Positions 35,293-47,474 are shown, counted from the first letter of the stretch. The stretch is DNA of 64,000 bases from Hafnia alvei (GCF_900095695.1 NZ_FMIQ01000014.1:1-64000), one strand, 5' to 3'. A program made the numbers and translations. The notes: generated from the letters alone by a model not told the origin.

Positions 35293-37233
35293 TTACGCGT
35301 CGTTGCTAGGAGTACGACGGCGTGGCGGCTGTGCTGCATCATCACGACGTGGGCCGCGTGGTGCTGCGCTACGATCGCTGCTACCGCGACGGTCATCACG
35401 ACGAGGTGCACCATCACGTCCGCCGAAGTTACGACGCTCACCACCTTCACGACCACCACCGAAGTTGCGGCCACCGCGATCGCCTGCAGGGCGCTCACGA
35501 CGTGGTTCGCGTGCCGGAGCATCACCCATCAGCTGCATGTTCAGCGGCTTGTTGAGGATACGGGTACGGGTGAAATGAGACAGCAGATCACCAGGCATAC
35601 CTTTAGGCAGCTCGATAGTTGAGTGGGAAGCAAACAGCTTGATGTTACCAATGTAACGGCTGCTGATATCACCTTCGTTAGCGATAGCGCCAACGATATG
35701 ACGAACTTCAACACCATCATCACGGCCAACTTCAATACGGTACAGTTCCATATCACCAGCTTCACGACGTTCACGACGTGGGGCTGCGCCTTCGCGGGCT
35801 TCACGTGGTTCACGTGGCTCACGGTCGCCACGACGAGCGAAACGATCACCGCCGCGTTCGTTGCGATCGTCACGGTCACGGAATTCGCGACGTGGACGAC
35901 GTTCCATAACTGGATCTGGTGGCAGGATCAGTGGACGTTCGCCCTGTGCCATTTTCAGCAATGCTGCGGCCAGAGTTTCCATATCCAGCTCATCTTCCGG
36001 CTGCAGTTTAGTCAGCAGATCGCGGTATTTGTCCAGATCGCTGCTTTCCAGCTGCTGCTGAACTTTAGCGGCAAACTTAGCCAGACGACGTTGACCCAGC
36101 AATTCAGCATTCGGGATTTCAACTTCTGGAATAGTCAGCTTCATGATGCGTTCAATGTTGCGCAGCAGACGACGTTCGCGGTTCTCAACGAACAGCAATG
36201 CGCGACCAGCACGGCCAGCACGACCGGTACGGCCGATACGGTGAACGTAAGACTCTGAGTCCATCGGGATGTCATAGTTAACAACCAGACTGATACGGTC
36301 AACATCCAGACCACGTGCAGCAACGTCAGTTGCAATCAGGATATCCAAACGACCGTCTTTCAGACGCTCCAGAGTCTGCTCACGCAGAGCCTGATTCATA
36401 TCGCCGTTCAATGCAGCGCTGCTGTAACCGCTACGTTCCAACGCTTCTGCAACTTCCAGAGTGGCATTTTTGGTACGTACGAAGATGATTGCAGCATCAA
36501 AATCTTCAGCTTCAAGGAAGCGAACCAGCGCTTCGTTTTTACGCATACCGAACACAGTCCAGTAGCTCTGGCTGATGTCTGGACGTGTAGTGATGCTTGA
36601 CTGAATGCGTACTTCCTGTGGCTCTTTCATGAAGCGACGGGTAATACGACGAATAGCTTCTGGCATGGTTGCCGAGAACAGCGCCGTTTGGTGCTGTGCT
36701 GGGATCTGCGCCATGATGGTTTCAACGTCTTCGATGAAGCCCATACGCAGCATTTCATCAGCTTCATCCAGAACCAAACCGCTCAGGTTAGACAGGTTCA
36801 GGGTGCCACGTTTCAGGTGGTCAAGCAGACGACCAGGAGTACCCACAACAATTTGTGGTCCCTGACGCAGAGCGCGCAGCTGTACGTCGTAGCGTTGGCC
36901 ACCGTACAGAGCAACAACGTTTACGCCGTTCATGTGTTTAGCGAAGTCAGCCATCGCTTCAGAAACCTGAACTGCCAGCTCACGAGTTGGAGCCAGAACC
37001 AGCACCTGTGGTGCTTTCAAGCTTGGATCAATATTGTGCAGCAGCGGTAAAGAGAACGCCGCTGTTTTACCGGAACCAGTCTGAGCCATACCCAGAACGT
37101 CACGGCCATTTAAAAGGTGAGGAATACATTCCGCCTGGATAGGAGACGGTTTTTCGTAGCCCAGATCTGTCAGGGCTTGGATAATTGGTGCAGCTAACCC
37201 TAGGTCAGCAAAAGAAGTTTCGAACTCAGCCAT
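35293..37233 (-). CDS. deaD: DEAD-box ATP-dependent RNA helicase DeaD (CsdA)
   Basis: DeaD unwinds RNA structures at low temperature and helps 50S ribosome assembly and mRNA decay. The 646-residue protein has motif I AQTGSGKT near residue 50, motif II LDEADEM, motif III SAT and motif [17 protein letters not shown]. An RNA-binding domain near 480-560 follows, and then an Arg/Gly-rich tail (for example [19 protein letters not shown]). I chose the ATG at 37233, which overlaps the stop of the short yrbN frame. In E. coli deaD is cold-induced and coupled to yrbN. Confidence 0.97.
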   Translation of the reverse strand: MAEFETSFADLGLAAPIIQALTDLGYEKPSPIQAECIPHLLNGRDVLGMAQTGSGKTAAFSLPLLHNIDPSLKAPQVLVLAPTRELAVQVSEAMADFAKHMNGVNVVALYGGQRYDVQLRALRQGPQIVVGTPGRLLDHLKRGTLNLSNLSGLVLDEADEMLRMGFIEDVETIMAQIPAQHQTALFSATMPEAIRRITRRFMKEPQEVRIQSSITTRPDISQSYWTVFGMRKNEALVRFLEAEDFDAAIIFVRTKNATLEVAEALERSGYSSAALNGDMNQALREQTLERLKDGRLDILIATDVAARGLDVDRISLVVNYDIPMDSESYVHRIGRTGRAGRAGRALLFVENRERRLLRNIERIMKLTIPEVEIPNAELLGQRRLAKFAAKVQQQLESSDLDKYRDLLTKLQPEDELDMETLAAALLKMAQGERPLILPPDPVMERRPRREFRDRDDRNERGGDRFARRGDREPREPREAREGAAPRRERREAGDMELYRIEVGRDDGVEVRHIVGAIANEGDISSRYIGNIKLFASHSTIELPKGMPGDLLSHFTRTRILNKPLNMQLMGDAPAREPRRERPAGDRGGRNFGGGREGGERRNFGGRDGAPRRDDRRGSSDRSAAPRGPRRDDAAQPPRRRTPSNDA

Positions 37234-37300
37234 GTACACGTGCCTCATTGATGGCGGCCAGTCTACATAACTCGTCTAGAAAATGGACAATGATTTTCAT
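37226..37300 (-). CDS. yrbN: 24-residue leader protein YrbN overlapping deaD
   Basis: The frame reads [20 protein letters not shown] plus RVHG and stops at TGA inside the first codons of deaD (8-base overlap). The [10 protein letters not shown] core is, as far as I recall, the same as in E. coli YrbN, a small expressed protein just before deaD. Its ribosome site is weak. The overlap suggests that ribosomes finishing yrbN reinitiate at deaD. Confidence 0.75.
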   Translation of the reverse strand: MKIIVHFLDELCRLAAINEARVHG

Positions 37301-37342
37301 TGAAAAGTGTGAACCGGCTCAAATTAGATTAAATAACGAACA

Positions 37343-37367
37343 AAAAGCCCTCACCTCAAGGAGGTGA
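37343..37367 (-). terminator. Terminator between nlpI and yrbN-deaD
   Basis: On the minus strand TCACCTC-CTT-GAGGTGA forms a seven-base-pair stem followed by GGGCTTTTTG. The RNA reads AUCACCUCCUU, identical to eleven bases of the 16S rRNA 3' tail, which is probably a by-product of the palindrome. Confidence 0.7.
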
Positions 37368-37405
37368 TAAAGCAATTAAAAAGTATAGGCGTAGTTGTTC
37401 GTCAG

Positions 37406-38290
37406 CTATTGCTGGTCCGATTCTGATAGGTCGTCTTGCTCTTGGCCCAAAAGCGCCAATTCCAACAGTGCATAGCGGTGCTCAACAAAGTTATGTACGT
37501 TGTTGGCAACCGTCAGTTTGAACAGCGCAGAGGCACTGCTCTTGTCCCCCAGACTCAGGTAATATTTACCTAAATAGAAGTCAGTTTCACTGAGATGCTC
37601 AGCGAGCGAAGTGTTATCCGTTGCATCTTCCTGTAAGCGTGTCATCAATGTTTTCTGATTGATGGTGCCCAGGTAGAATTCGACAATATTCCATCCCCAT
37701 TGATTCCTGTTCGCCTTGTTATATCGCTGTTCCAGCGAGGCAGTGGCTTTCTTTGGATCGATTTCACGTTCCACAAGGTAAAGCCATAACGAACGGAATG
37801 GATCATTGGGATCGTCTTGATAAAACGCCTGCAGATCATCCTGCGCTAACGGGTATCGACCACCATAATACAGTGCGATGCCTCGGTTTAAACGCGCGTA
37901 GTTATAAGTTGGATCAAGCTCTAGTACAGAATCAAACGCTTCATAGGCGGCATCAAAATTGCCAGCCTGCGTTAAGTAAATCCCCAGATAGTTAAAAACT
38001 TCTGGCATATCAGGACGAATAGCCAGCGCTTGCGAAAAATCGTTACGCGCTAAAGCCCTCAGTCCGAGACTATCATACAGTACTCCGCGCTCATATAAAA
38101 GCTGTGCGCGTTCATCATCTGTCAATGCACGGCTGGCAAGGATTTGTTCCATGCGCGCCAGCATGACTTCCTGTTGCAGCGAAGGCTGTAACGGAATTGC
38201 TAGTACTTCGTCTTTACGCCAATCAAGGTTGCTGCATCCTGCCAGCAGAATTGCTGTCGCAACGTAACACCAGCGCAAGATAGGCTTCAT
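37406..38290 (-). CDS. nlpI: Lipoprotein NlpI
   Basis: NlpI is an outer-membrane TPR lipoprotein that recruits the protease Prc to degrade MepS and coordinates peptidoglycan hydrolases. The 294 residues match E. coli. The signal [20 protein letters not shown] has the lipobox LAGC with Cys19. TPR units are visible, for example [22 protein letters not shown] and [23 protein letters not shown] chose the ATG at 38290 after GGGAG. It lies between pnp and deaD as in E. coli. Confidence 0.96.
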   Translation of the reverse strand: MKPILRWCYVATAILLAGCSNLDWRKDEVLAIPLQPSLQQEVMLARMEQILASRALTDDERAQLLYERGVLYDSLGLRALARNDFSQALAIRPDMPEVFNYLGIYLTQAGNFDAAYEAFDSVLELDPTYNYARLNRGIALYYGGRYPLAQDDLQAFYQDDPNDPFRSLWLYLVEREIDPKKATASLEQRYNKANRNQWGWNIVEFYLGTINQKTLMTRLQEDATDNTSLAEHLSETDFYLGKYYLSLGDKSSASALFKLTVANNVHNFVEHRYALLELALLGQEQDDLSESDQQ

Positions 38291-38369
38291 TTCCCAACTC
38301 CCGAAGACCAACATCGGATTGATTTCCTATCATCCATATAAGCAAATACATCCTGTATTTGCGTAACAA

Positions 38370-38397
38370 ACGGCTTCCCACCTATGTAGGAAGCCGT
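38370..38397 (-). terminator. Hairpin after pnp
   Basis: ACGGCTTCC and GGAAGCCGT form a nine-base-pair stem with a ten-base loop, followed on the minus strand by only TTTG. It is probably a leaky terminator allowing some read-through into nlpI. Confidence 0.6.
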
Positions 38398-38413
38398 AAT
38401 ACTGAACGGCTTG

Positions 38414-40528
38414 TTATTCAGCAGCTGGAGCAGCAGCCTGTTCTGGCGCGCTTGCTTCTTTGATGCTCAGGCGGACGCGACCCTGACGGTCAACTTCCAA
38501 TACCTTAACCGGAACATCTTGACCCATCTGCAGATAGTCAGTCACTTTCTCAACACGCTTGTCAGCGATCTGAGAAATATGAACCAGACCTTCTTTACCG
38601 CCACCGATAGCAACAAATGCACCGAAATCAACGATACGGGTTACTTTACCCTGATAGATGCGGCCAACTTCGATTTCAGCAGTAATTTCTTCGATGCGAC
38701 GAATAGCATGTTTCGCTTTTTCGTTGTCGGTTGCTGCAATTTTAATCGTACCATCATCTTCGATTTCGATAGTTGTTCCAGTTTCGTCAGTCAGTGCACG
38801 AATCACAGAACCACCTTTACCGATGACATCTTTGATCTTCTCAGGATTGATCTTGATGGTATGGATACGTGGAGCGAATTCAGAAATATCGCCACGCGGC
38901 GCATTAATCGCCTGTTCCATTACACCCAGAATGTGCAGACGTGCACCTTTAGCCTGATTCAGAGCCACCTGCATGATTTCGCGGGTGATGCCTTCGATTT
39001 TAATATCCATCTGCAGTGCAGTGATACCTTCGCGGCTACCTGCAACTTTGAAGTCCATGTCGCCCAGATGATCTTCGTCACCCAGAATATCAGACAGAAC
39101 AACGAAGTTTTCGTCTTCTTTAACCAGACCCATAGCGATACCAGCAACGGCCGCTTTGATCGGTACGCCTGCGTCCATCAGTGCCAGTGAAGCACCACAA
39201 ACAGAGGCCATAGAAGAAGAACCGTTAGATTCGGTGATTTCTGAAACCACACGAACGGTGTACGGGAATTCGTCTTGCTTAGGCATTACTGCGAGCACGC
39301 CGCGCTTCGCCAAACGACCGTGACCAATTTCACGACGCTTAGGTGAGCCCATCATGCCAGTTTCCCCTACGGAGTACGGAGGGAAGTTATAGTGTAGCAG
39401 GAAGCGGTCAGTCTGCTCGCCGGTCAGGCCATCAATGTTCTGAGCATCACGTTCTGTACCCAGAGTTGCGGTAACCAGAGCCTGAGTTTCACCACGAGTG
39501 AACAGTGCAGAACCATGGGTGCGAGGCAGTACGCCAGTGCGAACGTCCAAACCACGGATCATGTCTTTTTCACGGCCATCGATACGTGGCTCGCCACGCA
39601 GCACACGGCTACGTACGACATTTTTCTCCAGTGAACCCAGAACATCAGCAATTTCGCCAGCGCTCAGAGATTCGTCTTCAGCCTGCAGAGCAGCGATAAC
39701 GTCAGCTTTGATCTGATCAACCTGAGCGTAACGAGCCTGTTTTTCAGTGATGTGGTATGCATCGCCGATACGGGTTTCAGCCAGAGCAACAACGCGCGCG
39801 TGCAGCGCTTCGTTAACAGCTGGAGCAGCCCATTCCCAACGTGGCTTGCCAGCTTCAGCAACCAACGCCTTGATGTTTTCAATAACAACCTGCTGCTGAT
39901 CGTGACCGAATACAACGGCACCCAGCATCTGGTCTTCGCTCAGCAGTTGAGCTTCAGATTCAACCATCAGCACTGCGCCTTCGGTACCTGCAACAACCAG
40001 ATCCAGCTTGCTTTCTTGCAGCTCATCTGTTGTTGGGTTCAGCACATACTGGTCGTTGATGTAACCAACGCGGGCTGCACCGATTGGGCCATTGAATGGA
40101 ATACCAGACAGGCTCAGGGCAGCAGAAGCACCGATCATCGCAACGATGTCTGGGCTAACCTGCGGGTTTACAGAAACAACGGTAGCAACTACCTGAACTT
40201 CGTTCAGGAAGCCTTCTGGGAACAGTGGGCGAACTGGGCGGTCAATCAGACGCGCAATCAGAGTTTCGCCTTCACCAGGACGGCCTTCACGACGGAAGAA
40301 ACCACCCGGAAAACGACCAGCAGCGTAAGTACGCTCCTGATAGTTAACGGTCAGAGGGAAGAAGCTCTGGCCTTCTTTAGCTTTTTTAGCACCAACAACG
40401 GTAACGAATACCGCGGTATCATCCATGGTAACCATTACAGCAGCAGTGGCTTGGCGAGCCATCATGCCAGTTTCCAGCGTTACGGTATTCTGACCGTATT
40501 GGAATTTGCGAACGATAGGATTCAGCAA
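38414..40528 (-). CDS. pnp: Polyribonucleotide nucleotidyltransferase (PNPase)
   Basis: PNPase degrades RNA from the 3' end by phosphorolysis and belongs to the RNA degradosome. The 704-residue protein has two RNase PH domains (first one starting [19 protein letters not shown], second with [14 protein letters not shown]). A KH domain follows ([21 protein letters not shown]), and then an S1 domain ([19 protein letters not shown]). Translation begins at TTG 40526-40528 behind AAGGA, a rare start also used by E. coli pnp. It is preceded by a long leader after rpsO. Confidence 0.97.
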   Translation of the reverse strand: MLNPIVRKFQYGQNTVTLETGMMARQATAAVMVTMDDTAVFVTVVGAKKAKEGQSFFPLTVNYQERTYAAGRFPGGFFRREGRPGEGETLIARLIDRPVRPLFPEGFLNEVQVVATVVSVNPQVSPDIVAMIGASAALSLSGIPFNGPIGAARVGYINDQYVLNPTTDELQESKLDLVVAGTEGAVLMVESEAQLLSEDQMLGAVVFGHDQQQVVIENIKALVAEAGKPRWEWAAPAVNEALHARVVALAETRIGDAYHITEKQARYAQVDQIKADVIAALQAEDESLSAGEIADVLGSLEKNVVRSRVLRGEPRIDGREKDMIRGLDVRTGVLPRTHGSALFTRGETQALVTATLGTERDAQNIDGLTGEQTDRFLLHYNFPPYSVGETGMMGSPKRREIGHGRLAKRGVLAVMPKQDEFPYTVRVVSEITESNGSSSMASVCGASLALMDAGVPIKAAVAGIAMGLVKEDENFVVLSDILGDEDHLGDMDFKVAGSREGITALQMDIKIEGITREIMQVALNQAKGARLHILGVMEQAINAPRGDISEFAPRIHTIKINPEKIKDVIGKGGSVIRALTDETGTTIEIEDDGTIKIAATDNEKAKHAIRRIEEITAEIEVGRIYQGKVTRIVDFGAFVAIGGGKEGLVHISQIADKRVEKVTDYLQMGQDVPVKVLEVDRQGRVRLSIKEASAPEQAAAPAAE

Positions 40529-40860
40529 AGTATTTTCCTTATCTTTATAAGTTTAATGGCGCCATCAAAGCACCATCACGCTTTTGCCTTCGATCACTTT
40601 GTTGCATTCTCGCGACTAATGGAAATCACTGGTCATCCAGAGACTTGCATTAGCCGCGCGAACATCTGCAAAAAGGATCGTCACTCGGCATGCGTTATCA
40701 GCAACAGTCTAACCGACTCAAGTTTTAACGCTTATTTCTTTAACAGCAACGATTTTAACAACCGAATTTGAGTTAACTACAATACATTAACCTGATTCGC
40801 AATTGCTTCCTAGAAGAAAGGGGCCAATCTAGGCCCCTTTACTTCAGAAAATCGTTTGGA
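40529..40860. other. pnp leader and rpsO-pnp spacer
   Basis: These 332 bases lie between rpsO and pnp, both on the minus strand. In E. coli the pnp leader is cut by RNase III and bound by PNPase for self-control, and an antisense small RNA (SraG) is made on the other strand. I see the shared terminator at 40811-40840 and a TACAAT -10 candidate on the plus strand near 40780, but no clear promoter pair. SraG is therefore not called. Confidence 0.45.
40811..40840 (-). terminator. Terminator of rpsO
   Basis: AAAGGGGCC and GGCCCCTTT form a nine-base-pair stem, with TTTCTTCT after it on the minus strand. It lies 20 bases after the rpsO stop. Confidence 0.8.
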
Positions 40861-41145
<285 letters not shown>

Positions 41146-41267
41146 TCATAAAACGATTAAAAAGGCGGGCGCCGATCTCTAATTCAGCTGCCCAATACAT
41201 AAGCCGCGCTATTCTACTCTGAGCGCAATAAGATCGCAACAAAGCACCTTATCGTCTTCAGAGCACC

Positions 41268-42221
41268 TTACTCTTCAGGAACGCGTTCTTCTACTACTAG
41301 GCGACGTGGTGCCAAGCGTCCTTGGTCATCCACTTCGCCAACGCCGATAAATCGACGTTTCTCACCCACATTGATGCGCACCATACCTTCAGCAGGCAAA
41401 CCTTGCACCTGCACTGGCTGTCCTTGAAGAACATAGGCGGCAACCACATCGGTTAGATTAATTTCCGGCAAATGAGACGCAGCGGTATCCATCGGCAACA
41501 GCAGCGGATCGAGAACCGTTCTAGGTTCAATGCCAGCCTCTTCGGCAGCGGCGACCATTTGCTGCAATTGCTCCAGAGAAACCATGCGCTCCGACGGATA
41601 ATTAGAAACCTGTACACGACGCAAATAGATGACGTGTGCACCACAACCTAAAACCTCACCCAAATCATCAATGATGGTTCGGATATAAGTACCTTTCGAG
41701 CAGTGGATTTCTAACTCTAACTCATCGCCTTCCCAGCGGATAAACTGCAACTCATACACCGTAATGTCGCGAGCTTCACGTGGGACATCAATGCCCTGAC
41801 GCGCATACTCATACAGCGGCTTACCTTGGTGTTTAAGCGCAGAGTACATCGATGGAATTTGTTGGCTATCACCACGGAACTGCTCCAGCGCCGCATCCAG
41901 TTGTTCCTGAGTAAACTCCACAGGACGTTCCTGAACCACTTCGCCATCAGCATCCGAGGTATTCGTTCTTTGCCCTAAACGCGCAATCACGCGGTAGCGT
42001 TTATCGGCATCCAGCAAGAACTGAGAAAATTTGGTCGATTCGCCTAAACAAATAGGCAGCATACCGGTTGCTAAAGGATCTAGTGCACCGGTATGGCCTG
42101 CTTTATTGGCGTTATAGATGCGTTTTACTTTCTGCAAAACGTCATTTGAGGATAGACCTTGGTGTTTGTCTAATAACAGAACGCCGTTAATATCACGGCC
42201 GCGACGGCGAGGTCGTGACAT
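41268..42221 (-). CDS. truB: tRNA pseudouridine(55) synthase
   Basis: TruB converts U55 of all tRNAs to pseudouridine and acts as a tRNA-folding chaperone. The 317-residue protein has the catalytic motif [13 protein letters not shown] with Asp48, the [21 protein letters not shown] block and a C-terminal PUA domain. Its ATG overlaps the rbfA stop (TAATG), so it is translated together with rbfA as part of the nusA-infB operon. Confidence 0.97.
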   Translation of the reverse strand: MSRPRRRGRDINGVLLLDKHQGLSSNDVLQKVKRIYNANKAGHTGALDPLATGMLPICLGESTKFSQFLLDADKRYRVIARLGQRTNTSDADGEVVQERPVEFTQEQLDAALEQFRGDSQQIPSMYSALKHQGKPLYEYARQGIDVPREARDITVYELQFIRWEGDELELEIHCSKGTYIRTIIDDLGEVLGCGAHVIYLRRVQVSNYPSERMVSLEQLQQMVAAAEEAGIEPRTVLDPLLLPMDTAASHLPEINLTDVVAAYVLQGQPVQVQGLPAEGMVRINVGEKRRFIGVGEVDDQGRLAPRRLVVEERVPEE

Positions 42222-42631
42222 TATTCCTCCTCAGCGTTACCTGAAGTATCACCTGACGCAGAGCGACGCTCTTCGTCATTTTTCACAACGCTAGTCACCA
42301 AGTTAGACATACGCATACCTTCAACTAAAGAGTTGTCGTATGCGAAAGTCAGCTCAGGTACAACACGCAGACGCATTGCTTTACCAATCAGCATGCGGAT
42401 AAAGCCAGAGGCTTCATGCAGCGCTTTAAGGCCGACTCGAACAGCGTTTGGATCGCTATCATTCAAGAAAGTGACAAACACTTTGGCATAAGCCAAATCG
42501 CGGGATACTTCAACGCCAGATACCGTCACCATGCCGATGCGGGGATCTTTAACTTCACGTTGCAAAATGATCGCAATCTCTTTCTGCATCTCTTGAGATA
42601 CACGCTGAGTACGGCTGAATTCTTTTGCCAT
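42221..42631 (-). CDS. rbfA: 30S ribosome-binding factor RbfA
   Basis: RbfA is a KH-like protein that binds the 5' helix region of 16S rRNA during late 30S maturation and is needed in the cold. The 136-residue protein begins [20 protein letters not shown]. It contains [27 protein letters not shown], the core of the fold. Its C-terminal tail after residue 110 is polar and probably flexible. It lies 72 bases after infB. Confidence 0.96.
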   Translation of the reverse strand: MAKEFSRTQRVSQEMQKEIAIILQREVKDPRIGMVTVSGVEVSRDLAYAKVFVTFLNDSDPNAVRVGLKALHEASGFIRMLIGKAMRLRVVPELTFAYDNSLVEGMRMSNLVTSVVKNDEERRSASGDTSGNAEEE

Positions 42632-42703
42632 TATGGATTCCTCCCAGACGAATCGGGGGGCATTAAGCCCCCCAAAGATATTATAAGCTGAGCGCTTACC
42701 TAA

Positions 42704-45406
42704 TTACTCAATGGTACGCTTAACTTCGATGATTTCGAATACTTCGATCATATCGCCAGTGCGAACGTCGTTGTAGTTCTTAACACCGATACCACATTCC
42801 ATACCGTTACGGACTTCGTTAACGTCATCTTTGAAGCGGCGCAGAGATTCCAGCTCGCCTTCATAGATAACCACGTTGTCACGCAGAACGCGGATTGGGT
42901 TGTGACGTTTAACGACGCCTTCAGTAACCATACAGCCTGCGATAGCACCAAACTTAGGTGATTTGAATACGTCACGAACTTCGGCCAAGCCGATGATTTC
43001 TTGACGATATTCAGGCGCTAACATACCGCTCATCGCCTGCTTAACTTCGTCAATCAGGTTATAGATGACGGAGTAGTAACGCAGATCCAGGCTTTCAGTT
43101 TCAATCACGCGGCGCGCAGAAGCGTCGGCACGAACGTTGAAGCCAAGGATGATAGCGTTAGATGCAGCGGCCAGAGTCGCGTCAGTTTCAGTGATGCCGC
43201 CCACGCCGGAGCCAACAATTTTCACTTTCACTTCATCGGTAGACAGACCTAACAATGCATCGGAAATCGCTTCGCAAGAACCCTGTACGTCAGATTTCAG
43301 TACGATGTTCAGTTCAGAAACTTCACCTTCGCTCATGTTCGCAAACATGTTTTCCAGTTTAGATTTCTGCTGACGAGCCAGTTTAACTTCGCGGAATTTA
43401 CCCTGACGATACAGAGCAACTTCACGGGCTTTTTTCTCGTCACGAACAACGGTCGCTTCGTCACCGGCAGCAGGAACGCTGGACAGACCCAGAATTTCTA
43501 CAGGGATAGAAGGACCCGCAGAGGTCACTTCGCGGCCCATTTCGTCGCGCATCGCACGCACACGGCCATACTCGAAGCCACACAGAACGATATCGCCTTT
43601 GTTCAGCGTACCTTCTTGAACCAGAACAGTTGCAACCGGACCGCGACCTTTATCCAGGAAGGATTCGATAACAACGCCGCTCGCCATACCGCTGCGAACT
43701 GCTTTCAATTCCAGAACTTCTGCCTGCAGCAGGATAGCATCCAGCAGATCATCAATACCGGTACCCGCTTTAGCCGATACTGGGATGAACTGAGACTCGC
43801 CGCCCCACTCTTCTGGCATTACGCCGTACTGGGACAGTTCGTTTTTAACGCGATCCATATCCGCTTCAGGCTTATCGATTTTGTTCACAGCAACAACAAC
43901 CGGCACTTTTGCCGCTTTAGCATGCTGGATTGCTTCGATAGTCTGTGGCATTACGCCATCGTCGGCAGCAACAACCAGAACAACGATGTCTGTAGCCTGA
44001 GCACCACGAGCACGCATAGAAGTAAATGCGGCGTGACCTGGGGTATCCAGGAAGGTGATCATACCATTGTCGGTTTCTACGTGGTAAGCACCGATGTGCT
44101 GAGTAATACCACCTGCTTCGCCCGATGCCACTTTCGTGGAGCGGATGTAGTCCAGCAGGGAAGTTTTACCGTGGTCAACGTGGCCCATGATGGTTACAAC
44201 TGGAGCACGTGGCTCAGCGGCTGCACCGGTATCACGGTCGCTCATTACTGCTTCTTCCAGCTCGTTTTCACGACGCAGGATAACTTTATGGCCCATTTCT
44301 TCAGCAACCATCTGAGCAGTTTCCTGATCGATGACCTGATTGATGGTAGCCATAGCGCCCATCTTCATCATTGCTTTGATGACTTGGGAGCCTTTAACAG
44401 CCATTTTGTTAGCCAGTTCTGCAACGGTAATGGTTTCGCCAATGATGACGTCACGGTTAACCGCTTGAGCAGGCTTGTTGAAGCCTTGCTGCAGAGTGCT
44501 TGGTTTACGTTTGCCTTTACCACCACGAGTCTGAGCACGCGCTTCTTCACGATCGGCTTTAGATTCAGACAGTTTATTGCCTTTCTTCTGCTTAGTCGCT
44601 TTGGTTGCGGTACGTGCACGAGCGCGACCAGCTTCAACCTGACGGTCATTTTCATCTTCTGCTTCACGAGCATGATGAGAAGTGGTTACGTGGTAGTCAG
44701 AAGTATCTTCTGCGGTCTCTGCTTCTGGCGCTTTGCCTTCGTTAGCTTCAGCCATTTTGCGAGCTTCTTCAGAAACACGCTTAGCGTCTTCTTCAAGCTT
44801 ACGCAGTGCTTCTTCTTCAGCTTTGCGTTTCAGTACAGCAGCTTCGGCTTCACGGCGCGCTTTCTCAGCATGCGCAGCTTTGGTTTTTTCGTCGGTATTT
44901 TGATTCGTCACTTTTTCACTTTCCGCTGCGCCACGCTTAGCTTTATCAGCGGCCTCACGTTTGGCTTGCTCTTCCAGGTTACGTTTCGCCTGATCTTCAG
45001 CAATACGCTTCGCTTTTTCTTCTGCTTCACGTTTTGCTTTCTCTTCAGTCTCACGACGAGCCTGCTCTTCCGCTTCACGCTGTGCCTGTGCTTCTGCTTC
45101 AGCCTGTTCAGCTGCAGCATCGCCTTTTACATAAGTGCGCTTTTTGCGGACCTCAATTTGCACGGCTTTGCTTTTTCCGCCGGTGCTTGGAACATTCAAT
45201 GTGCTGCGTGTTTTACGCTGCAGCGTCAGTTTACCTGATGCGCTGCCATGCTCACGATTTAAATGAGCTAATAATGTTTCTCTTTCCTGTGGGCTCACAG
45301 AATCATTTTCTGACTTCTTAATCCCTGCATCAGCTAACTGCTGTACCAGGCGATCAACGGAAGTCTGTATCTCTGCTGCCAGTGATTTTACGGTTACTTC
45401 TGTCAT
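42704..45406 (-). CDS. infB: Translation initiation factor IF-2
   Basis: IF-2 is the GTPase that brings initiator tRNA to the 30S subunit and promotes subunit joining. The 900-residue protein has an N-terminal domain, a long Ala/Glu/Lys/Arg-rich coiled linker (about 90-220), and the G domain with G1 [10 protein letters not shown]3 DTPGH and G4 NKID. Domains II-IV follow. GTG Val166 at 44911 corresponds to the start of the shorter IF2-beta form of E. coli. The methionine used for the gamma form is replaced by glutamate. nusA is directly upstream. Confidence 0.98.
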   Translation of the reverse strand: MTEVTVKSLAAEIQTSVDRLVQQLADAGIKKSENDSVSPQERETLLAHLNREHGSASGKLTLQRKTRSTLNVPSTGGKSKAVQIEVRKKRTYVKGDAAAEQAEAEAQAQREAEEQARRETEEKAKREAEEKAKRIAEDQAKRNLEEQAKREAADKAKRGAAESEKVTNQNTDEKTKAAHAEKARREAEAAVLKRKAEEEALRKLEEDAKRVSEEARKMAEANEGKAPEAETAEDTSDYHVTTSHHAREAEDENDRQVEAGRARARTATKATKQKKGNKLSESKADREEARAQTRGGKGKRKPSTLQQGFNKPAQAVNRDVIIGETITVAELANKMAVKGSQVIKAMMKMGAMATINQVIDQETAQMVAEEMGHKVILRRENELEEAVMSDRDTGAAAEPRAPVVTIMGHVDHGKTSLLDYIRSTKVASGEAGGITQHIGAYHVETDNGMITFLDTPGHAAFTSMRARGAQATDIVVLVVAADDGVMPQTIEAIQHAKAAKVPVVVAVNKIDKPEADMDRVKNELSQYGVMPEEWGGESQFIPVSAKAGTGIDDLLDAILLQAEVLELKAVRSGMASGVVIESFLDKGRGPVATVLVQEGTLNKGDIVLCGFEYGRVRAMRDEMGREVTSAGPSIPVEILGLSSVPAAGDEATVVRDEKKAREVALYRQGKFREVKLARQQKSKLENMFANMSEGEVSELNIVLKSDVQGSCEAISDALLGLSTDEVKVKIVGSGVGGITETDATLAAASNAIILGFNVRADASARRVIETESLDLRYYSVIYNLIDEVKQAMSGMLAPEYRQEIIGLAEVRDVFKSPKFGAIAGCMVTEGVVKRHNPIRVLRDNVVIYEGELESLRRFKDDVNEVRNGMECGIGVKNYNDVRTGDMIEVFEIIEVKRTIE

Positions 45407-45430
45407 GCTGTTCCTTCCCGCTACAGTTCA

Positions 45431-46918
45431 TTATTCACTATCGCCAAACCAGCAAATATTGCGCGCAGCCATAATCAGCTCGCCAGCCTTTTCACTATTC
45501 AGGCCTTCAATATCGGCTAGATCGTCGATGCCCTGCTCGGCAAGATCTTCCAGCGTACAAACCCCACGAGCGGCCATTTTAAAGGCGATACCACGGTCTA
45601 AACCTTCCAGACCCAACAGGTCGTCGGCTGGCTTTTGATCACCCAGGCTTTCTTCCTGAGCCAAAGCCAGAGTGGTTAACGCATTTTTTGCGCGCTCGCG
45701 CAAAGCGTCTACCGTATCTTCATCCAGACCGTCAATGGCCAACAGTTCCTGTTCAGGAACGTAAGCCAGTTCTTCCAGAGTAGAGAAGCCTTCTTCAACC
45801 AGCAGGGTTGCGAAGTCTTCATCAATATCGAGATATTTGGTGAATGTATCGATAGCTGCGTGAGCTTCGGCCTGATGTTTGGCCTGAAGATCATCAACGG
45901 TCATTACGTTCAGTTCCCAGCCGCTCAGTTGAGCTGCCAGACGAACGTTTTGGCCATTACGCCCAATTGCCTGAGCCAGATTGCTTGCTTCAACCGCGAT
46001 GTCCATTGTGTGTTTATCTTCATCCACAACAATAGAAGCCACGTCGGCTGGCGCCATAGCATTGATAACGAACTGTGCTGGATTGTCATCCCACAATACG
46101 ATGTCGATACGTTCGCCACCCAGTTCGCTAGAAACGGCCTGAACACGCGCACCGCGCATACCCACACACGCCCCTACCGGGTCAATACGTTTATCGTTGG
46201 TTTTCACCGCAATTTTCGCACGAGAACCCGGATCGCGGGCTGCGGCTTTAATTTCGATGACTTCTTCGCCGATTTCCGGCACTTCAATGCGGAACAGCTC
46301 GATCAGCATTTCTGGACGTGAACGGCTCACAAACAGCTGAGCGCCACGTGCTTCTGGACGCACGTCATACAGCACACCGCGGATACGGTCGCCTGGACGG
46401 AAGTTTTCACGCGGAAGCATGTCTTCACGGCCAATAACGGCTTCGGCATTGCTGCCCAGATCTAATGAGATGTTGTCGCGATTTACTTTTTTAACCACGC
46501 CGGTGACGATCTCACCTTGGTGCTGACGGAATGCATCAACCACCATCGCGCGTTCAGCTTCACGTACTTTTTGTACGATAACCTGTTTTGCGGTTTGAGT
46601 CGTAATACGGTCGAAGGTTACAGATTCAATCTGGTCTTCTACATACTCACCCAGCTGTAGTGCTGGATCTTCAAACTGAGCCGCATCAAGAGTAATTTCG
46701 CGGGTTGGTTGAGTAACTTCATCAACGATAACCCAGCGACGGAAAGTATCGAAATCGCCAGTTTTGCGATCGATGCAAACACGAACGTCGATTTCTTGTT
46801 CGTATTTTTTCTTGGTGGCAGTCGCCAGTGCAGTTTCCAGTGCTTCAAAAATTTTTTCGCGAGGAAGCGATTTTTCGTTGGAAACTGCCTCAACAACAGC
46901 CAGAATTTCTTTGTTCAT
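45431..46918 (-). CDS. nusA: Transcription termination/antitermination factor NusA
   Basis: NusA binds RNA polymerase and controls pausing, termination and antitermination. The 495-residue protein has the N-terminal polymerase-binding domain and an S1 domain ([22 protein letters not shown] in pattern, with GEIVTGVV near residue 140). Two KH domains with [12 protein letters not shown] and [12 protein letters not shown] follow, and then two acidic repeats ending in CWFGDSE. I chose the ATG at 46918 behind GAGG; an upstream in-frame extension overlaps the rimP spacer. It is followed by infB after 24 bases. Confidence 0.97.
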   Translation of the reverse strand: MNKEILAVVEAVSNEKSLPREKIFEALETALATATKKKYEQEIDVRVCIDRKTGDFDTFRRWVIVDEVTQPTREITLDAAQFEDPALQLGEYVEDQIESVTFDRITTQTAKQVIVQKVREAERAMVVDAFRQHQGEIVTGVVKKVNRDNISLDLGSNAEAVIGREDMLPRENFRPGDRIRGVLYDVRPEARGAQLFVSRSRPEMLIELFRIEVPEIGEEVIEIKAAARDPGSRAKIAVKTNDKRIDPVGACVGMRGARVQAVSSELGGERIDIVLWDDNPAQFVINAMAPADVASIVVDEDKHTMDIAVEASNLAQAIGRNGQNVRLAAQLSGWELNVMTVDDLQAKHQAEAHAAIDTFTKYLDIDEDFATLLVEEGFSTLEELAYVPEQELLAIDGLDEDTVDALRERAKNALTTLALAQEESLGDQKPADDLLGLEGLDRGIAFKMAARGVCTLEDLAEQGIDDLADIEGLNSEKAGELIMAARNICWFGDSE

Positions 46919-46939
46919 CCTAGTGGCCTCATCCAAACT

Positions 46940-47392
46940 TTAAAAGTGGGGTACCAGGTTCGCTTTCTGGATGTTGCTCAGCGCGAACACTTCGTCTTTT
47001 CCATCTACAGTAACCGTGATCATCTCGCCTTCGACAGCTTTAATAATACCCTGCCATTTGCGACGATTCTGCACCGCCATACGCAATACCAAAGAAACTT
47101 CTTCGCCCATAAAACGGACGTAGTGTTCAGCGGTAAACATCGGACGATCAAGGCCAGGAGACGAAACTTCCAGGTTATATGCAACCGTAATTGGATCTTC
47201 GACGTCAAGAACGGCACTGACCTGGTGGCTGACATCAGCACAATCATCAACATTGATCCCTTCGTCACTATCAATATAGATGCGTAGCGTTGAATGGTGA
47301 CTGCGGATAAACTCAATACCAACCAATTCGAAGCCTAATGCCTCAACCGGCGCCGAAATCATCTCTGTCAATTTTTGCTCTAATGTGGACAA
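46940..47392 (-). CDS. rimP: Ribosome maturation factor RimP
   Basis: RimP assists 30S assembly around the S19 region. The 150-residue protein begins, from the TTG at 47392, with [24 protein letters not shown]. It contains [11 protein letters not shown] and [20 protein letters not shown]-rich ribosome site (GGGGGT) stands before this TTG; another TTG four codons upstream is less likely. It is the first protein gene of the metY-rimP-nusA-infB unit and lies behind two tandem terminator hairpins. Confidence 0.93.
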   Translation of the reverse strand: MSTLEQKLTEMISAPVEALGFELVGIEFIRSHHSTLRIYIDSDEGINVDDCADVSHQVSAVLDVEDPITVAYNLEVSSPGLDRPMFTAEHYVRFMGEEVSLVLRMAVQNRRKWQGIIKAVEGEMITVTVDGKDEVFALSNIQKANLVPHF

Positions 47393-47409
47393 GCCCACCC
47401 CCAAGACAT

Positions 47410-47474
47410 AAAAAAAGGGCTAAATAGCCCAGTGATTCTGTTGTCAGATAACAAAAAACCCCGAAAAATCGGGG
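47410..47474 (-). terminator. Tandem terminators between metY and rimP
   Basis: Read on the minus strand, CCCCG-ATTTTT-CGGGG followed by TTTTTT (47453-47474) is a first hairpin. GGGC-TATTTA-GCCC followed by seven T (47410-47430) is a second. They lie in series and probably separate abundant tRNA transcription from limited read-through into rimP-nusA-infB. Confidence 0.8.

Noticed and set aside
35623-36258. A 211-codon plus-strand frame opposite deaD.
   Set aside because: Thr/Phe-rich antisense of a well-conserved gene with no start signal.
39752-40771. A 339-codon plus-strand frame opposite pnp and its leader.
   Set aside because: Antisense of the PNPase gene; no ribosome site and low-complexity composition.
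43616-45238. A 540-codon open frame on the plus strand opposite infB.
   Set aside because: It mirrors the codon pattern of the IF-2 gene, has no ribosome site, and encodes a Phe/Cys-rich sequence typical of antisense shadows.
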